In this document: positions 9,017 to 18,657 of the stretch, piece after piece
How the letters are laid out: every line of letters begins with the position of its first letter
Position numbering within the stretch: position 1 is the first letter of the stretch
Origin: Paranoxybacillus vitaminiphilus
Lineage (GTDB): Bacteria > Bacillota > Bacilli > Bacillales > Anoxybacillaceae
Assembly: GCF_003259935.1 (NCBI RefSeq)
Contig: NZ_QLMH01000002.1
Span: 1 to 64,000, forward strand
DNA length: 64,000 bases
Direction: 5' to 3'
Notes under the pieces: generated by a model
The model's input: only the letters and a program-made list of their open reading frames with translations
Databases searched by the model: none
What the model was told of the DNA's origin: nothing
Position numbers and translations under genes: made by a program

Positions 9017-9260
9017 TTAGATCGATCTAAAAAGGCAGCTATGGAATTCTCACTATAAATTCTTCATCTAAACTGTTTATTAGATCGATCTAAAAATCAC
9101 TTTTTTTATTAATCTATTAGATCGATCTAATTTATTTGTTTGTTAGATCGATCTAAAACAACTTTTTAATTATACTCCCCCATGATTCCTCCCTTCATAT
9201 GATGATTGGCGACATCAAAGATAAAAAGTCATCACAACTAAACCAATTAGATCGATCTAA
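9017..9260. promoter_or_regulatory. Five copies of the palindromic operator TTAGATCGATCTAA
   Basis: Five identical 14-bp palindromes lie at 9017-9030, 9080-9093, 9117-9130, 9143-9156 and 9247-9260, in an otherwise AT-rich 385-bp intergenic stretch (8952-9336). Copies 3 and 5 extend to 16 bp (ATTAGATCGATCTAAT). Centre-to-centre steps are 63, 37, 26 and 104 bp. Perfect repetition and position before the first gene of the catabolic operon make them operator sites for a dimeric regulator binding cooperatively. No regulator gene is next to them; it may lie beyond position 1. The stretch is also downstream of the membrane-protein gene, which reads the same way. Confidence 0.8.
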
Positions 9261-9336
9261 TAAATTATCGGAATGGTGTGATTTATCAGAAAAGTGCATC
9301 ACTTTACGCTGATTATATGTTCTTTTGTAAACGTTG

Positions 9337-10692
9337 TCAATACCAAAATATTTTTTCGATGAAAAATGCAACGAAAATACTGACGGCCATATAGCCGAGC
9401 GCAAACCAAATGTTCCATACTCCAATGCGGTACGGATTCGTTTTCAATTCTTCCGCTAAAATCGACACAGATATGTTGTAAGGACTATACATCACGGTCG
9501 ATAAGCTGCAGCATATCAACACAATCGATAAAGGAACGGCAGGAATCGTTGGCAAAATCGGCTGCAATAATGAAGCAAGTAAAGTGAGCCCGACTAAAGG
9601 ATGAAACCCGATAAAAGAAGTAACGAGAAAATAGATGCCAATCATGGCATACAACCACAGCGTTTGTTTTGTTCCAAGTTGGAACATTGCTTCCAACACC
9701 GTCTGCAATCGAGAACGAGACAACATTTCCACAAAAAGCCCGGCGCTCAAAAACATAAAAAAATAATTGGCTAATCCTTTCGTCCGCTCTTTCCAATGCT
9801 GTGTTGCGATGACGATATATCGTTTTGTTCTTCTAATTAACATCGCCCACAATAGAGAAACTGGAACGAGCAAAATGACGACAGAAAACAGAAATCCTTT
9901 ATGAAACAGATGCTGTATCGACGAAACCGCGAAAATAAATACGACTAGCATGGCTATCAATTGGATCACTTTTTGATACAGTTGTTTGGAATGTTCAGTC
10001 TGCAAATCAACCTGTGATACAGAAAGATGGCGGTATTTATATGATGTGAAAAACCATTCGACAATGACCATTATCATGACGATGAAAAGCAGGATCGGCA
10101 AGATGATATAATATTTTACATTTGTCATATCGATCGTTGTGCTTATCATCACTTCCATCGGACTCCATGTAAGACATAACGCATATGCCCGCAATAAATT
10201 TTGTGTATAAAACTTATTGGCGATATGTTTCGGAAGCTCCCTCAATGCGGCATGAAGCGATTTTACTAACAGCGGCACTGTCGCAATATTAAGAAACAGC
10301 CCTAATAAGTGGCAAACACTAAAACTGCGCCGGTATAACGTACCCATATCCGTCATCTTATGCTGCAGCCATAAGCTAAGATTTTGATCGTAACGGCCGA
10401 CACGAATAAGCGAATTCATAAACGGCAATACGAAAAAAAGAGAAAGTAATCCCAGTACTTGCTCGAAATGCAAAATAAATGTATACCATGGGAGCTTATT
10501 GTATATAAATAAAATCGTTCCAACAACCAAAAAAATAGCGCCTGATATGAAATAGACTCCTTTAGCATAAAAAGCTGAAATCACTAATGCAGCTGCAGCT
10601 ATCATTCCAATACTATAGTTGATAATAGGCTCGGAAATAAACTGGGATACGATATACAATGCGATTAGTGCAGTATAAACATAAATACGCAC
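9337..10692 (-). CDS. Uncharacterised polytopic membrane protein (transporter-like)
   Basis: A 451-residue protein with about twelve hydrophobic segments and almost no soluble domain. The pattern of a first half, a charged central loop (around residue 225, QTEHSKQLYQKV), and a second half with the motif SFIGFHPLVGLTLLASLL resembles ion-transporter superfamily permeases, but no family is firmly recognised. It reads toward the catabolic operon and lies upstream of its operator region, so it may import a related substrate or be unrelated. The ribosome site before the ATG at 10692 is weak (AAAGAGTG). There is no partner gene in the same orientation upstream. Confidence 0.6.
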   Translation of the reverse strand: MRIYVYTALIALYIVSQFISEPIINYSIGMIAAAALVISAFYAKGVYFISGAIFLVVGTILFIYNKLPWYTFILHFEQVLGLLSLFFVLPFMNSLIRVGRYDQNLSLWLQHKMTDMGTLYRRSFSVCHLLGLFLNIATVPLLVKSLHAALRELPKHIANKFYTQNLLRAYALCLTWSPMEVMISTTIDMTNVKYYIILPILLFIVMIMVIVEWFFTSYKYRHLSVSQVDLQTEHSKQLYQKVIQLIAMLVVFIFAVSSIQHLFHKGFLFSVVILLVPVSLLWAMLIRRTKRYIVIATQHWKERTKGLANYFFMFLSAGLFVEMLSRSRLQTVLEAMFQLGTKQTLWLYAMIGIYFLVTSFIGFHPLVGLTLLASLLQPILPTIPAVPLSIVLICCSLSTVMYSPYNISVSILAEELKTNPYRIGVWNIWFALGYMAVSIFVAFFIEKIFWY

Positions 10693-10903
10693 TCTTTATC
10701 TCATCCTTTCATCATTAAAATTCAGCCGGACCTTTTCTCATTTTTCTTTCGGCACAGGCCTGTTTTTCCACAGAACAAACATACAGTCCATCCTTTCTTT
10801 CATGAATTTGGATATAAATTGAAACTTCCATTTATATCCTCAAATATCCATATGCATCTGTCAATACCTTTCATTTCGATTGTTCCGCTTTTTTATATAG
10901 GTC

Positions 10904-10932
10904 TTGACAAAATTCCTTTTCTGATAGATAAT
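10904..10932 (+). promoter_or_regulatory. Sigma-A promoter of the proBA T-box leader
   Basis: TTGACA at 10904-10909 and GATAAT at 10927-10932 are separated by 17 bp, ideal for sigma-A. Transcription would start near 10940, at the 5' edge of the T-box leader. The 210 bp between this promoter and the membrane-protein gene start show no other feature. Confidence 0.75.
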
Positions 10933-10939
10933 TCTGAAA

Positions 10940-11187
10940 AAATCGTTCATAATGAAAACGGTACGGGACTAGTAGATCGATGGAACGTGCAAGAGAGTGG
11001 AACCCATAGGCTGGAAGGTTCCTCACGGGAAGTCGATTGAACCTGCCCTGCACGGCCGCTTATGCAAACATAAGCCGTCTTTCCCACGTTACGGGACAAG
11101 AGTTGGGTGCGCATGCACCAAAAAAGGTGGTACCGCGGAAACGCTTTTTCCGTCCTTTTACAGGAAGGGGAAAAGCGTTTTTTCTTT
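10940..11187 (+). ncRNA. T-box riboswitch leader, probably proline-specific
   Basis: The core T-box AAGGTGGTACCGCGG is at 11124-11138, and a terminator follows at once. Upstream lies a structured Stem I region with AG-rich bulges (AGAGAG near 10992). A GAA-CCT sequence at 11039-11044 fits a specifier loop carrying the proline codon CCU at 11042-11044. The TGGT in the T-box would pair with the ACCA end of uncharged tRNA(Pro). This agrees with the genes behind it, which make proline. The T-box core is certain; the specifier assignment is inferred from sequence order without a folded model. Confidence 0.92.
11139..11187 (+). terminator. T-box attenuator (intrinsic terminator)
   Basis: AACGCTTTTTCC near 11140-11152 pairs with GGGGAAAAGCGTT at about 11167-11179, followed by a T-rich run. 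The 5' arm overlaps the end of the T-box, so uncharged tRNA would favour the competing antiterminator and allow proBA transcription. Confidence 0.85.
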
Positions 11188-11273
11188 AATTCATATAAAT
11201 AAAGCCGTTAAAAACTTCATAAATCACCCGTTTTTAAGGAAGAGAATAACTAGTCGACAAAAGAGGTGATCGG

Positions 11274-12398
11274 ATGAAAAAACAGCGGGTGGTCGTCAAA
11301 ATTGGCAGCAGCTCTCTTACCGATAAGAAAGGCGCGCTTTCTGAACAAAAGCTTTTCGATCATGTCGAAGCGCTTGCCTATTTAAAAGAGTTAGGTCATG
11401 AAGTCATTTTAATCTCTTCGGGTGCGGTCGCTGCTGGTTTCGGTCCGCTCGGCTATCCATCGCGGCCGAAAGCAACGGCAGGAAAACAAGCAGCGGCAGC
11501 CGTTGGGCAAGGTTTATTAATGCAAGGCTATATTTCGGCATTCCGGCAATTTGGGATTGTTACCGGACAAATTTTACTGACGAGAGAAGATTTTTATAGC
11601 CGGGAACGGTTTCATAACTTATTCTCGACGATATCCGAATTGTTAAATTGCGGCGTAGTACCGATCATTAATGAAAATGATTCCGTTTCCGTTGAAGAAC
11701 TGACTTTCGGTGACAATGATATGCTTTCCGCCCTTGTCAGCGGATTTTTACACGCCGATGCTTTAATTATTTTAACGGATATTAACGGTTTATACGATCG
11801 CGATCCGAAAACGAATAAAGACGCGAAAAAATACAACTTCCTGGCCGAAATTACGGACGATTTAATCGAAGCAGCAGGCGGCAGCGGTTCATCTGTTGGA
11901 ACTGGAGGGATGAAATCAAAACTGCTTGCAGCGCAAAAAGCCCTTTCATTTGGGGTAAGCGTGTTTGTCGGAACAGGTAAAGGAAAAGAAAAGCTTCGCG
12001 ACATTTTAGAAGGAAAAGGAGACGGCACATATATTGGCGCCCCGTTTCAATCCCATATGCAAATGCGAAAGCAGTGGATCGCCTACCACGCACATGTTGC
12101 CGGGAAAATTGAAGTCGACGAAGGAGCAGAAGCCGCCCTTTTACGGCGTGAAAAAAGTCTATTGCCAGCCGGTGTAACAAATGTTTTCGGTACATTCCAG
12201 GCACTTGATGTCGTCGAAGTCGTCAATCAAAAAGGAGCCGTTATCGGCAGAGGTCAAGTGTATTACTCTTCCGCTGACTTAGAAAAAGTAAAAGGATGGT
12301 CAAGCGATAAAGCAAAACTATATTCCATCAATCATCGGCCGGAAGTCATTCATCGCGATAACTGGGTATCATTAAGAAAGGAGAGTTTGGTAAAATGA
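11274..12398 (+). CDS. proB: Glutamate 5-kinase
   Basis: A 374-residue amino-acid-kinase protein that phosphorylates L-glutamate, the first step of proline synthesis. The N-terminal kinase domain (residues 1-255) has [11 protein letters not shown], the ISSGAVAAG motif, [20 protein letters not shown] and the [14 protein letters not shown] nucleotide-site motif. A C-terminal PUA domain (about 280-355) is present, as in full-length ProB. The gene follows AAGAGGTGATCGG and overlaps proA by four bases (ATGA). Control is by the T-box leader, so expression responds to tRNA(Pro) charging. Confidence 0.97.
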   Translation: MKKQRVVVKIGSSSLTDKKGALSEQKLFDHVEALAYLKELGHEVILISSGAVAAGFGPLGYPSRPKATAGKQAAAAVGQGLLMQGYISAFRQFGIVTGQILLTREDFYSRERFHNLFSTISELLNCGVVPIINENDSVSVEELTFGDNDMLSALVSGFLHADALIILTDINGLYDRDPKTNKDAKKYNFLAEITDDLIEAAGGSGSSVGTGGMKSKLLAAQKALSFGVSVFVGTGKGKEKLRDILEGKGDGTYIGAPFQSHMQMRKQWIAYHAHVAGKIEVDEGAEAALLRREKSLLPAGVTNVFGTFQALDVVEVVNQKGAVIGRGQVYYSSADLEKVKGWSSDKAKLYSINHRPEVIHRDNWVSLRKESLVK

Positions 12399-13636
12399 GC
12401 GAATTATTAACAAAAGCCCAACAATTAAAAAAAGCAGCAAAAACATTAGCGGTTCTATCGACGAATGAAAAAAATGAAGCATTGGCTAAAATTGCCGATG
12501 CGCTCATTGAACAAAAGGAATGGATTCTTGAGGAAAATGAAAAAGATGTCGCACTTGGAAAAGAACAAGGACTTTCTCCCGCATTAATTGATCGCCTGCA
12601 GCTGACAAACGAGCGCCTCATGCAAATCGTCGATGGCGTCCGCCAAGTGATCAACCTTCCTGATCCAATTGGCGAAACGGTCGAAGAATGGACCCGGCCA
12701 AATGGATTACGAATCAAAAACATTCGTGTTCCTCTTGGCGTCATCGGCATGGTGTATGAGGCGCGGCCGAATGTAACCGTCGATGCGGCAACCCTTTGCT
12801 TAAAAGCAGGAAATGCGGTACTGCTGCGCGGAAGCTCATCGGCGCTCCGTTCCAATAAAGCACTCGTTCACGTCATGCAGCAAGCTCTGGCCCATTCGGC
12901 TATTCCTGCAGATGCCGTCCAGCTTTTGGAAGATACAAGCCGCGAAACGGCGAATCAAATGTTTCAACTAAACGAGTATTTAGACGTATTAATTCCACGG
13001 GGGGGAGCCGGCCTCATCCAGTCTGTGATTCGAAACGCAACCGTTCCTGTCTTAGAAACAGGGGTTGGCAATTGCCATATTTTTATTGATGAATCCGCCC
13101 AAAAACAAATGGCCATTGACATTGTCCTTAACGCCAAAACACAGCGTCCATCCGTCTGCAACGCTGTCGAAACTGTTTTAATTCACGAAAACTGGCCTTA
13201 CGTCCAAGAGTTGTTGGCCGCTTTACACAGCAAAGGTGTCGAGCTTCGCGGCGACAACACGCTTTTCTCCTCGTACTCATTTGTTCATCAAGCAAATGAA
13301 GCGGATTGGAGCACGGAATATTTAGCACCGATTTTAGCGGTCAAACTCGTTAAAAATGTGAAGGAAGCGATTCAGCATATTGATCAATATGGAACAAAGC
13401 ATTCCGAAGCCATTGTTTCTGAGAATCAGGAAAACGTTCACTTATTCTTTCAATCGATCGATGCTGCTGTTCTTTATCATAACGCATCGACCCGCTTTAC
13501 AGATGGCGAACAATTCGGCTATGGAGCGGAGATTGGCATTAGCACGCAAAAATTGCACGCCCGCGGCCCAATGGGATTGCGCGCCATTACAACGACGAAA
13601 TCGCTTGTATATGGAACAGGACAAATTCGGGTGTAA
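12395..13636 (+). CDS. proA: Gamma-glutamyl-phosphate reductase
   Basis: A 413-residue enzyme of the ALDH superfamily that reduces L-glutamyl 5-phosphate with NADPH to glutamate semialdehyde, the second step of proline synthesis. The family motifs are clear: [43 protein letters not shown], and the catalytic Cys in [14 protein letters not shown]. It ends with [20 protein letters not shown], the family C-terminus. Translation is coupled to proB by the ATGA overlap, and an intrinsic terminator follows, so proBA is a two-gene operon here; proC is not in the window. Confidence 0.97.
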   Translation: MSELLTKAQQLKKAAKTLAVLSTNEKNEALAKIADALIEQKEWILEENEKDVALGKEQGLSPALIDRLQLTNERLMQIVDGVRQVINLPDPIGETVEEWTRPNGLRIKNIRVPLGVIGMVYEARPNVTVDAATLCLKAGNAVLLRGSSSALRSNKALVHVMQQALAHSAIPADAVQLLEDTSRETANQMFQLNEYLDVLIPRGGAGLIQSVIRNATVPVLETGVGNCHIFIDESAQKQMAIDIVLNAKTQRPSVCNAVETVLIHENWPYVQELLAALHSKGVELRGDNTLFSSYSFVHQANEADWSTEYLAPILAVKLVKNVKEAIQHIDQYGTKHSEAIVSENQENVHLFFQSIDAAVLYHNASTRFTDGEQFGYGAEIGISTQKLHARGPMGLRAITTTKSLVYGTGQIRV

Positions 13637-13642
13637 AAAACA

Positions 13643-13680
13643 GCCAGCCTCCACACCGGGGGGGCTGGCATTTATTAATC
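13643..13680 (+). terminator. Intrinsic terminator of proBA
   Basis: GCCAGCC (13643-13649) pairs with GGCTGGC (13663-13669), followed by ATTTATTAAT. It lies 7 bp after the proA stop codon. Confidence 0.8.
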
Positions 13681-13681
13681 G

Positions 13682-13948
13682 CTAGTTTCGTATAGTATAA
13701 ACCCACCTTACTTGCCCGGTAATCCATGCCGCTTCTTCGCTTGCGAGAAAACGAATAAGCCGGGCGGCATCATGCGGGATGCCGATTCGGCCGAACGGGA
13801 ATTTTGGGAGGAGTTGTTGTTTAATTTCTTCGTTCATCCATCCCGTATCCGTCGGCCTCGGATTAATCGCATTAACAGTAATGCCTTTTGCCGCCGCTTC
13901 AACAGCAAACGTTTTCACAACTGCCTCTATTGCTCCTTTAATTTCATT
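13682..13948 (-). pseudogene. Relic of a short-chain dehydrogenase/reductase
   Basis: Only the C-terminal third of a FabG-like SDR is left. KGAIEAVVKTFAVEAAAKG, then ITVNAINPRPTDTGWMNEEI, FGRIGIPHDAARLIRFLASE and EAAWITGQV match the family after the catalytic Tyr-x-x-x-Lys. The N-terminal Rossmann half and catalytic Tyr are missing. The normal GGF ending is lost from the frame: GGFILYETSD is readable after a small deletion near 13700. NPRP replaces the usual NPGP. It lies between the convergent proBA terminator and the MATE gene, with no promoter, and is non-functional. Confidence 0.85.
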
Positions 13949-13980
13949 CAAAAAGTGAGATACATAAAATAAACCACATT

Positions 13981-15285
13981 TCATTTTTCAAATAATGTTC
14001 TATTCAATCTAGGAATGTACATTACCAAAAATAACGAACGACCTAAACTAAAAATAATAAACGAAAGCCATAACCCATGATTATGCAAAGAAGGTGTAAA
14101 CATCAGCAGAAAAATAACATAGAACGCCAGCGAGATAAGCATTGAGTTCCGAATGGGAGCTGTTTTTGTTGCACCTGTAAAAACACCGTAAAAAATTAAG
14201 CCGAAACCCGCTGCAACAGGGAAAATAGCCACCCAAACACTATACGAGCTGGCAAGTTTAATCACGTTTTCATTGTTTGTAAACACTTGTAGAATTGGAT
14301 TTTTAAGCGCTATATAAACGAGCATAACGAGCAAAGAAGAAATGATTGCCCACTGGAAAGACAATAATAAAGTACGTTTATACAAACTTTCGTCTTTTGC
14401 ACCGACAGCTTTCCCGACTAAAATACTGCTTGCATTGGCAAATCCGTCAAAAAAATAGGCCATGATGTAATGGATTTGAATAAGAACGGTATTTGCCGCT
14501 AAAATTTCAGTGCCAAACGTTGCACCTTTCGCCGTAAACATGTTAAATACTGTTAATAAACAAATAGTACGAATAAACAAGTCTCGATTGACCGTCATCA
14601 TTTTCTTAAACTCTTCTATATTCCACAGTTCGTTGCTGGAAATTGCAGAAAGACGGAGATTTAAAGACTTTAAAACCATATACATGCCAATCAAAAATGC
14701 ACTCATTTCTGCAATCAATGTAGCGGCAGCTACGCCTTTCACTCCTTGATGAAGGATATTAACAAAAAATAAATCAAGCACAATATTCAATGCATTCATA
14801 AACACTTGTAAAAATAAAGAAATTTTAATACGCGTCATTCCCATAAGCCAGCCGAGAATGACATAGTTAGCTAACGCAAATGGTGCTCCCCAAATACGAA
14901 GTGAAAAATACTCGTCTGCAAATATGGTTACATTTTTATCTGGATTGATCAGTGTTAATGCGCTGGACTTAATCGGTGACTGAATCAAGATAAAAATGAT
15001 TCCAATGAATAACGCAATGAGAAACGGTCTTGCTAAATACAGAAAACATTGCTTGTCATCTTGCGCACCATAGGCTTGAGCCGTAAAACCGGACGTGCTC
15101 ACTCTTAAAAAGCCGAACAACCAATACATCGTATTAAAAATAATCGTTCCTACCGCTACACCACCAATGTATGCTGGATTAGAAAGTTGTCCTACAACTG
15201 CGGTATCGACAGCTCCTAATAGTGGAGTAGTAATGGTTGAAATAATGAGCGGGATTGCTAAAGAAAGGTATGTTCGATGAGTCAT
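13981..15285 (-). CDS. MATE-family efflux protein (DinF-like)
   Basis: A 434-residue protein with twelve hydrophobic segments, typical of the MATE superfamily. The N-terminus LSLAIPLIISTITTPLLGAV followed by DTAVVGQLSNPAYIGGVAVG is the conserved MatE start; the second repeat begins near residue 235 with RDLFIRTICLLTVFNMF. It closest resembles the DinF group. MATE carriers export organic compounds using Na+ or H+ gradients. It is the last gene of a run led by a Zur-boxed ABC importer, 11 bp after the last ATPase gene, so it may be co-transcribed and might export a metal-binding compound; that role is inference. Confidence 0.85.
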   Translation of the reverse strand: MTHRTYLSLAIPLIISTITTPLLGAVDTAVVGQLSNPAYIGGVAVGTIIFNTMYWLFGFLRVSTSGFTAQAYGAQDDKQCFLYLARPFLIALFIGIIFILIQSPIKSSALTLINPDKNVTIFADEYFSLRIWGAPFALANYVILGWLMGMTRIKISLFLQVFMNALNIVLDLFFVNILHQGVKGVAAATLIAEMSAFLIGMYMVLKSLNLRLSAISSNELWNIEEFKKMMTVNRDLFIRTICLLTVFNMFTAKGATFGTEILAANTVLIQIHYIMAYFFDGFANASSILVGKAVGAKDESLYKRTLLLSFQWAIISSLLVMLVYIALKNPILQVFTNNENVIKLASSYSVWVAIFPVAAGFGLIFYGVFTGATKTAPIRNSMLISLAFYVIFLLMFTPSLHNHGLWLSFIIFSLGRSLFLVMYIPRLNRTLFEK

Positions 15286-15296
15286 TGTTGTCCCCC

Positions 15297-16073
15297 TTAA
15301 CTTTCAAACAAGCTTATTAGCTTTTTCGTGTATGGATGACGTTGTAAAGAGAACAATTCATCTTTATAAAAGCTGTCGAGAAAAACCCCTTCTTTCATCA
15401 CGAAAATACGCTCACTCAAAAAATAAACTGTCGAAAGATCGTGAGAAATAAATAAATATGAGAGGTTCAATTGTTTTTGCAATTCCTTTAAGAGATTTAA
15501 TATTTGTTGTTGTGTACATACATCTAAACTTGCGGTTGGTTCATCTAAGATGATAATGGATGGCTCTATACTAATCGCTCGGGCGATAGATACACGTTGC
15601 TTTTGACCACCGCTTAACTCATGGGGATAACAATACAAGTAACGCTTTGGCAACCCTACCATTTCCATCAATCGGGCAGCGCATCGTTCCCGATCCTCTC
15701 TGACATCTTGTATATAAACAGGTGTTATTTCAGGATGCGTATCCAAAACTTCCATTAGTGAATCCATAATCTTTAGTTTCGGATTAATGGCTGCTGACGG
15801 GTTTTGAAATACAGCTTGCATATGGTGGCGCACTTTTCGAATTTCTCTTTTCTTCATCAAGTGCAATGGCTTGTCGTATAAAAAAATTTCTCCTTCCTCC
15901 AGCTTTTCTAACATAAGCAAGCAGCGCGCCAATGTACTTTTTCCGCTGCCGCTTTCTCCGATAAGCCCTACACATTCGCCTTTTTTTATCGATATAGACA
16001 CACCGTTTACAGCCCGATAACCGGATGAATACGTTTTTTTAATATTTCTGGCAGTCAGTACATCCAACATCAT
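15297..16073 (-). CDS. Nickel/oligopeptide-type ABC transporter ATPase 2
   Basis: A 258-residue ABC ATPase of the OppF/NikE/CntF group. Walker A is GLIGESGSGKSTLARCL, the signature is LSGGQKQRVSIARA, Walker B is IIILDEPTASLD and the switch His lies in LFISHDLSTVYFLSE. The start at 16073 follows GAAGGGAAGCAATC; a second ATG three bases on is equally possible. It pairs with the ATPase gene directly upstream (13-bp gap) to power the two permeases of this operon. The tail ending QRHPYTKKLISLF is the usual end of this group. Confidence 0.93.
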   Translation of the reverse strand: MMLDVLTARNIKKTYSSGYRAVNGVSISIKKGECVGLIGESGSGKSTLARCLLMLEKLEEGEIFLYDKPLHLMKKREIRKVRHHMQAVFQNPSAAINPKLKIMDSLMEVLDTHPEITPVYIQDVREDRERCAARLMEMVGLPKRYLYCYPHELSGGQKQRVSIARAISIEPSIIILDEPTASLDVCTQQQILNLLKELQKQLNLSYLFISHDLSTVYFLSERIFVMKEGVFLDSFYKDELFSLQRHPYTKKLISLFES

Positions 16074-16086
16074 GATTGCTTCCCTT

Positions 16087-16884
16087 CTATTGTAAAACGA
16101 TGTTTTGATCTAAACGTCTAATGGTCGGTGCAGCATTTAATAATAATTTCGTATAAGGATGAGAAGGATGATACATGATTGTTTCTTTTGTTCCTATTTC
16201 AACAATCTCTCCTTGTTTCATGACTCCGATCGTATTGGAATATTTTTTAGCTTGCCTTATATCATGTGTAATAAATAAAATCGAACAATTCATTTTCTTT
16301 TTCATGTTTGCCATTATCTCTAACACATGGATTGTTGTGATGCTGTCAAGCGCAGTAGTCGGCTCGTCCGCAATGAGTAGTTTAGGTTTAAGCATCATCG
16401 CCATGGCAATGGATGCCCGTTGCAGTTGCCCTCCGCTTAACTGAAACGGATAACTATCATACACACGCTCTGCGGGTAATTGTACCTCTTCCAACGCTTC
16501 AAGTGCCTTTTCTCTTCTTTCTTCTTTTGTTAGTTGACAATGAGCCTGTATCATTTCATCCATTTGTTTTCCTATTTTAATAAAAGGAGTAAACGAACTT
16601 TGATAGTCTTGAAAAACAAATGAAATTTCTTTTCCTCTTAGTTTTCGAAACTCTTTATTTGAAAGCATCGTTATATCCTTATCTTCAAAACAAATGCTTC
16701 CGGATGTTATGATCATCTCTCCCGGGAGCAATCCTCCAATGGCGGAAGCGGTGATACTTTTACCGCTTCCGCTTTCACCGATCAATGTAAACCATTCCCC
16801 TTGTCGAATATTAAAGTCAACATTTTTCAAAATAGGCTTGTTATGAAAAGCAATGTTCAGTTTTCTAACAGATAGCAAGGTCAT
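16087..16884 (-). CDS. Nickel/oligopeptide-type ABC transporter ATPase 1
   Basis: A 265-residue ABC ATPase of the OppD/NikD/CntD group. Walker A is TLIGESGSGKSITASAIGGL, the signature LSGGQLQRASIAMAM, Walker B LLIADEPTTALD, and the switch His is in ILFITHDIRQAKKYS. Sequence and length (short, no long C-terminal Cys-rich loop) favour the Nik/Cnt side over Opp. It lies 12 bp after the permease gene and 13 bp before the second ATPase gene, all in one operon. Confidence 0.92.
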   Translation of the reverse strand: MTLLSVRKLNIAFHNKPILKNVDFNIRQGEWFTLIGESGSGKSITASAIGGLLPGEMIITSGSICFEDKDITMLSNKEFRKLRGKEISFVFQDYQSSFTPFIKIGKQMDEMIQAHCQLTKEERREKALEALEEVQLPAERVYDSYPFQLSGGQLQRASIAMAMMLKPKLLIADEPTTALDSITTIHVLEIMANMKKKMNCSILFITHDIRQAKKYSNTIGVMKQGEIVEIGTKETIMYHPSHPYTKLLLNAAPTIRRLDQNIVLQ

Positions 16885-16896
16885 CGTATTCCCCCT

Positions 16897-17718
16897 TTAC
16901 TTTTCTATATCCAACCGATCTCTTAACATATCCCCTGCTAAATTAGATATAAGTACTGTACACATAATGAAAATTCCAGGAATCACCATTAAATGCGGGG
17001 AACTGTAAAAGTACGGCTTGCATTCATTCAGCATTGCCCCCCACTCAGGTGTTGGAGGCTGTGCCCCTAAACCGATATAAGATAGGGAAGCAATCATTAA
17101 GATGATCTTCCCGAGATCTAACGTTGCTAAAACAAGCACATTTCCCATTACGTGAGGAAGCAAATGTTTTCGGATAATTTTATAAGCGGGTAAGCCGCTG
17201 ATCACAGCCATCAACACATAATCTTTTTCCTTCTCCGCTAATACAGTACTGCGAACTAACCGCACGTAGCTCCCCCATTTCGCAACAACAATAGCCAGAA
17301 CTAAATTCACCATACCCGGGCCTAAAATTCCACTGAGAACAATAGCAATAATAAAATCAGGAAAAGCAAGAAAGGCGTCTATTATTCTCATAAAATAACG
17401 ATCAAATCGTCCACCGATAAATCCTGACAACATTCCTAAAGGAACTCCCACAATCAAAATAATCGTTAATACAAGAAATCCTGTACCTACAGTGACTCGT
17501 CCTCCTGCCAGTATTCTAGAAAACAAGTCTCTCCCAAGATGGTCTGTTCCTAATAAATGTTTCTCGCTTGGTTCGCTCAAGCGATCGCTCATATTGATTT
17601 CTAGCGGATCATAAGGAGCAAATGCAGGGGCAATGGCTACAGTGATTACATATGCAAATAAAAAAAGAACAGGAAGCCATTTTCTTATCATCGAATAGTC
17701 ATATTTAGCAATTTTCAA
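16897..17718 (-). CDS. Nickel/oligopeptide-type ABC transporter permease 2
   Basis: A 273-residue permease of the OppC/NikC/CntC type with about six membrane spans. The N-terminal domain has AIAPAFAPYDPLEINMSDRL and GTDHLGRDLFSRILAGGRVT; the EAA-like loop that contacts the ATPases lies near residue 190 (AVISGLPAYKIIRKHLLPH). It starts with TTG at 17718 within the stop of the upstream permease gene (TTGA overlap), behind AAGGGG. Such overlap couples the two membrane subunits at equal amounts. Confidence 0.92.
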   Translation of the reverse strand: MKIAKYDYSMIRKWLPVLFLFAYVITVAIAPAFAPYDPLEINMSDRLSEPSEKHLLGTDHLGRDLFSRILAGGRVTVGTGFLVLTIILIVGVPLGMLSGFIGGRFDRYFMRIIDAFLAFPDFIIAIVLSGILGPGMVNLVLAIVVAKWGSYVRLVRSTVLAEKEKDYVLMAVISGLPAYKIIRKHLLPHVMGNVLVLATLDLGKIILMIASLSYIGLGAQPPTPEWGAMLNECKPYFYSSPHLMVIPGIFIMCTVLISNLAGDMLRDRLDIEK

Positions 17719-18656
17719 CGTCTTTCTACCCCTTTTAAACGTATTTCAGGGTTTAAGTATCGGTAACAAATATCAATAAAAATATTAATCATGACAATCA
17801 AAAGAGAAATAAACAATACATACCCTTGAATGACTGGATAATCCCTACGAACAATCGCATCAACGATTAATTTTCCGATTCCTGGATAGGAAAACAGTAC
17901 CTCGATGACAACTGTGCCGCTAATTAAACTTCCAAGACTCATCCCGAAAATTGTGATAACGGGAATGAGCGAGTGACGGAAAACATGAAAGAAAAATATG
18001 CGCTTTTCGCTAATTCCACGTGACCTTGCCGCTTTCACATAGTCTTTATGAAAACTTTCCAACAAACTTGACCGCAGCAGTCTAACATAAGCCGCTGACA
18101 TCGCAATCCCTAATGTAAGCGAAGGCAATATGAGATGCTTCCATGTCCCTTTTCCCATGCTCGGTAACAAATTAAGTTTAACGGCAAAGAGGTCCATCAA
18201 AATAAGCCCCAGCCAAAAGCTGGGGATAGAGGACCCAACAAGGGCAAATAAGCGGCTCGCATGGTCGATCCATTTATTTTTGTACAGCGCAGACAAAGTG
18301 CCCAAAGGCGCAGAAATAAAGACCATCACCATTAACGAAGTACATGTAAGCATAACCGTTGCTGGAAATCTCGACAGCAACTCATCAAAAACCGGCTTCT
18401 TTGTCATGTAAGAATGACCTAAATCAAACTGAAAAAATCGTTTTAACCAATACCAATATTGAACGTATAAAGGTTCATTCAACTTGAGTTCCTCTCGTAG
18501 TGATTCGATCTGTTCTTTCGTAACAGCCACTTCATCGACCCGGAGCATCTGCTTGACAGGATCACCCGGTGCTAATTTTATAAATACAAAACTTACAAAA
18601 GAAAGCAGGAGAAAAAATAATAGAAACTCCATCATTCTTTTCACTATATAAGCCAT
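17715..18656 (-). CDS. Nickel/oligopeptide-type ABC transporter permease 1
   Basis: A permease of about 313 residues of the OppB/NikB/CntB type. It shows the N-terminal FIKLAPGDPVKQMLRVDE segment, LKLNEPLYVQYWYWLKRFFQ, FDLGHSYMTKKPV, and the ATPase-contact loop AARSRGISEKRIFFFHVFRHS. The start is set at the ATG of 18656, which lies one base after the stop of the binding-protein gene and behind GGATGTGG; an ATG at 18671 lies inside that gene. It forms the membrane pore with the second permease. Confidence 0.92.
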   Translation of the reverse strand: MAYIVKRMMEFLLFFLLLSFVSFVFIKLAPGDPVKQMLRVDEVAVTKEQIESLREELKLNEPLYVQYWYWLKRFFQFDLGHSYMTKKPVFDELLSRFPATVMLTCTSLMVMVFISAPLGTLSALYKNKWIDHASRLFALVGSSIPSFWLGLILMDLFAVKLNLLPSMGKGTWKHLILPSLTLGIAMSAAYVRLLRSSLLESFHKDYVKAARSRGISEKRIFFFHVFRHSLIPVITIFGMSLGSLISGTVVIEVLFSYPGIGKLIVDAIVRRDYPVIQGYVLFISLLIVMINIFIDICYRYLNPEIRLKGVERR

Positions 18657-18657
18657 T

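Noticed and set aside
8952-9336. GATCGATC motifs read as Dam-type methylation clusters linked to the R-M system
   Set aside because: The repeated unit is a longer exact 14-bp palindrome with promoter position, and the target of the methyltransferase is unknown; an operator explains it better.
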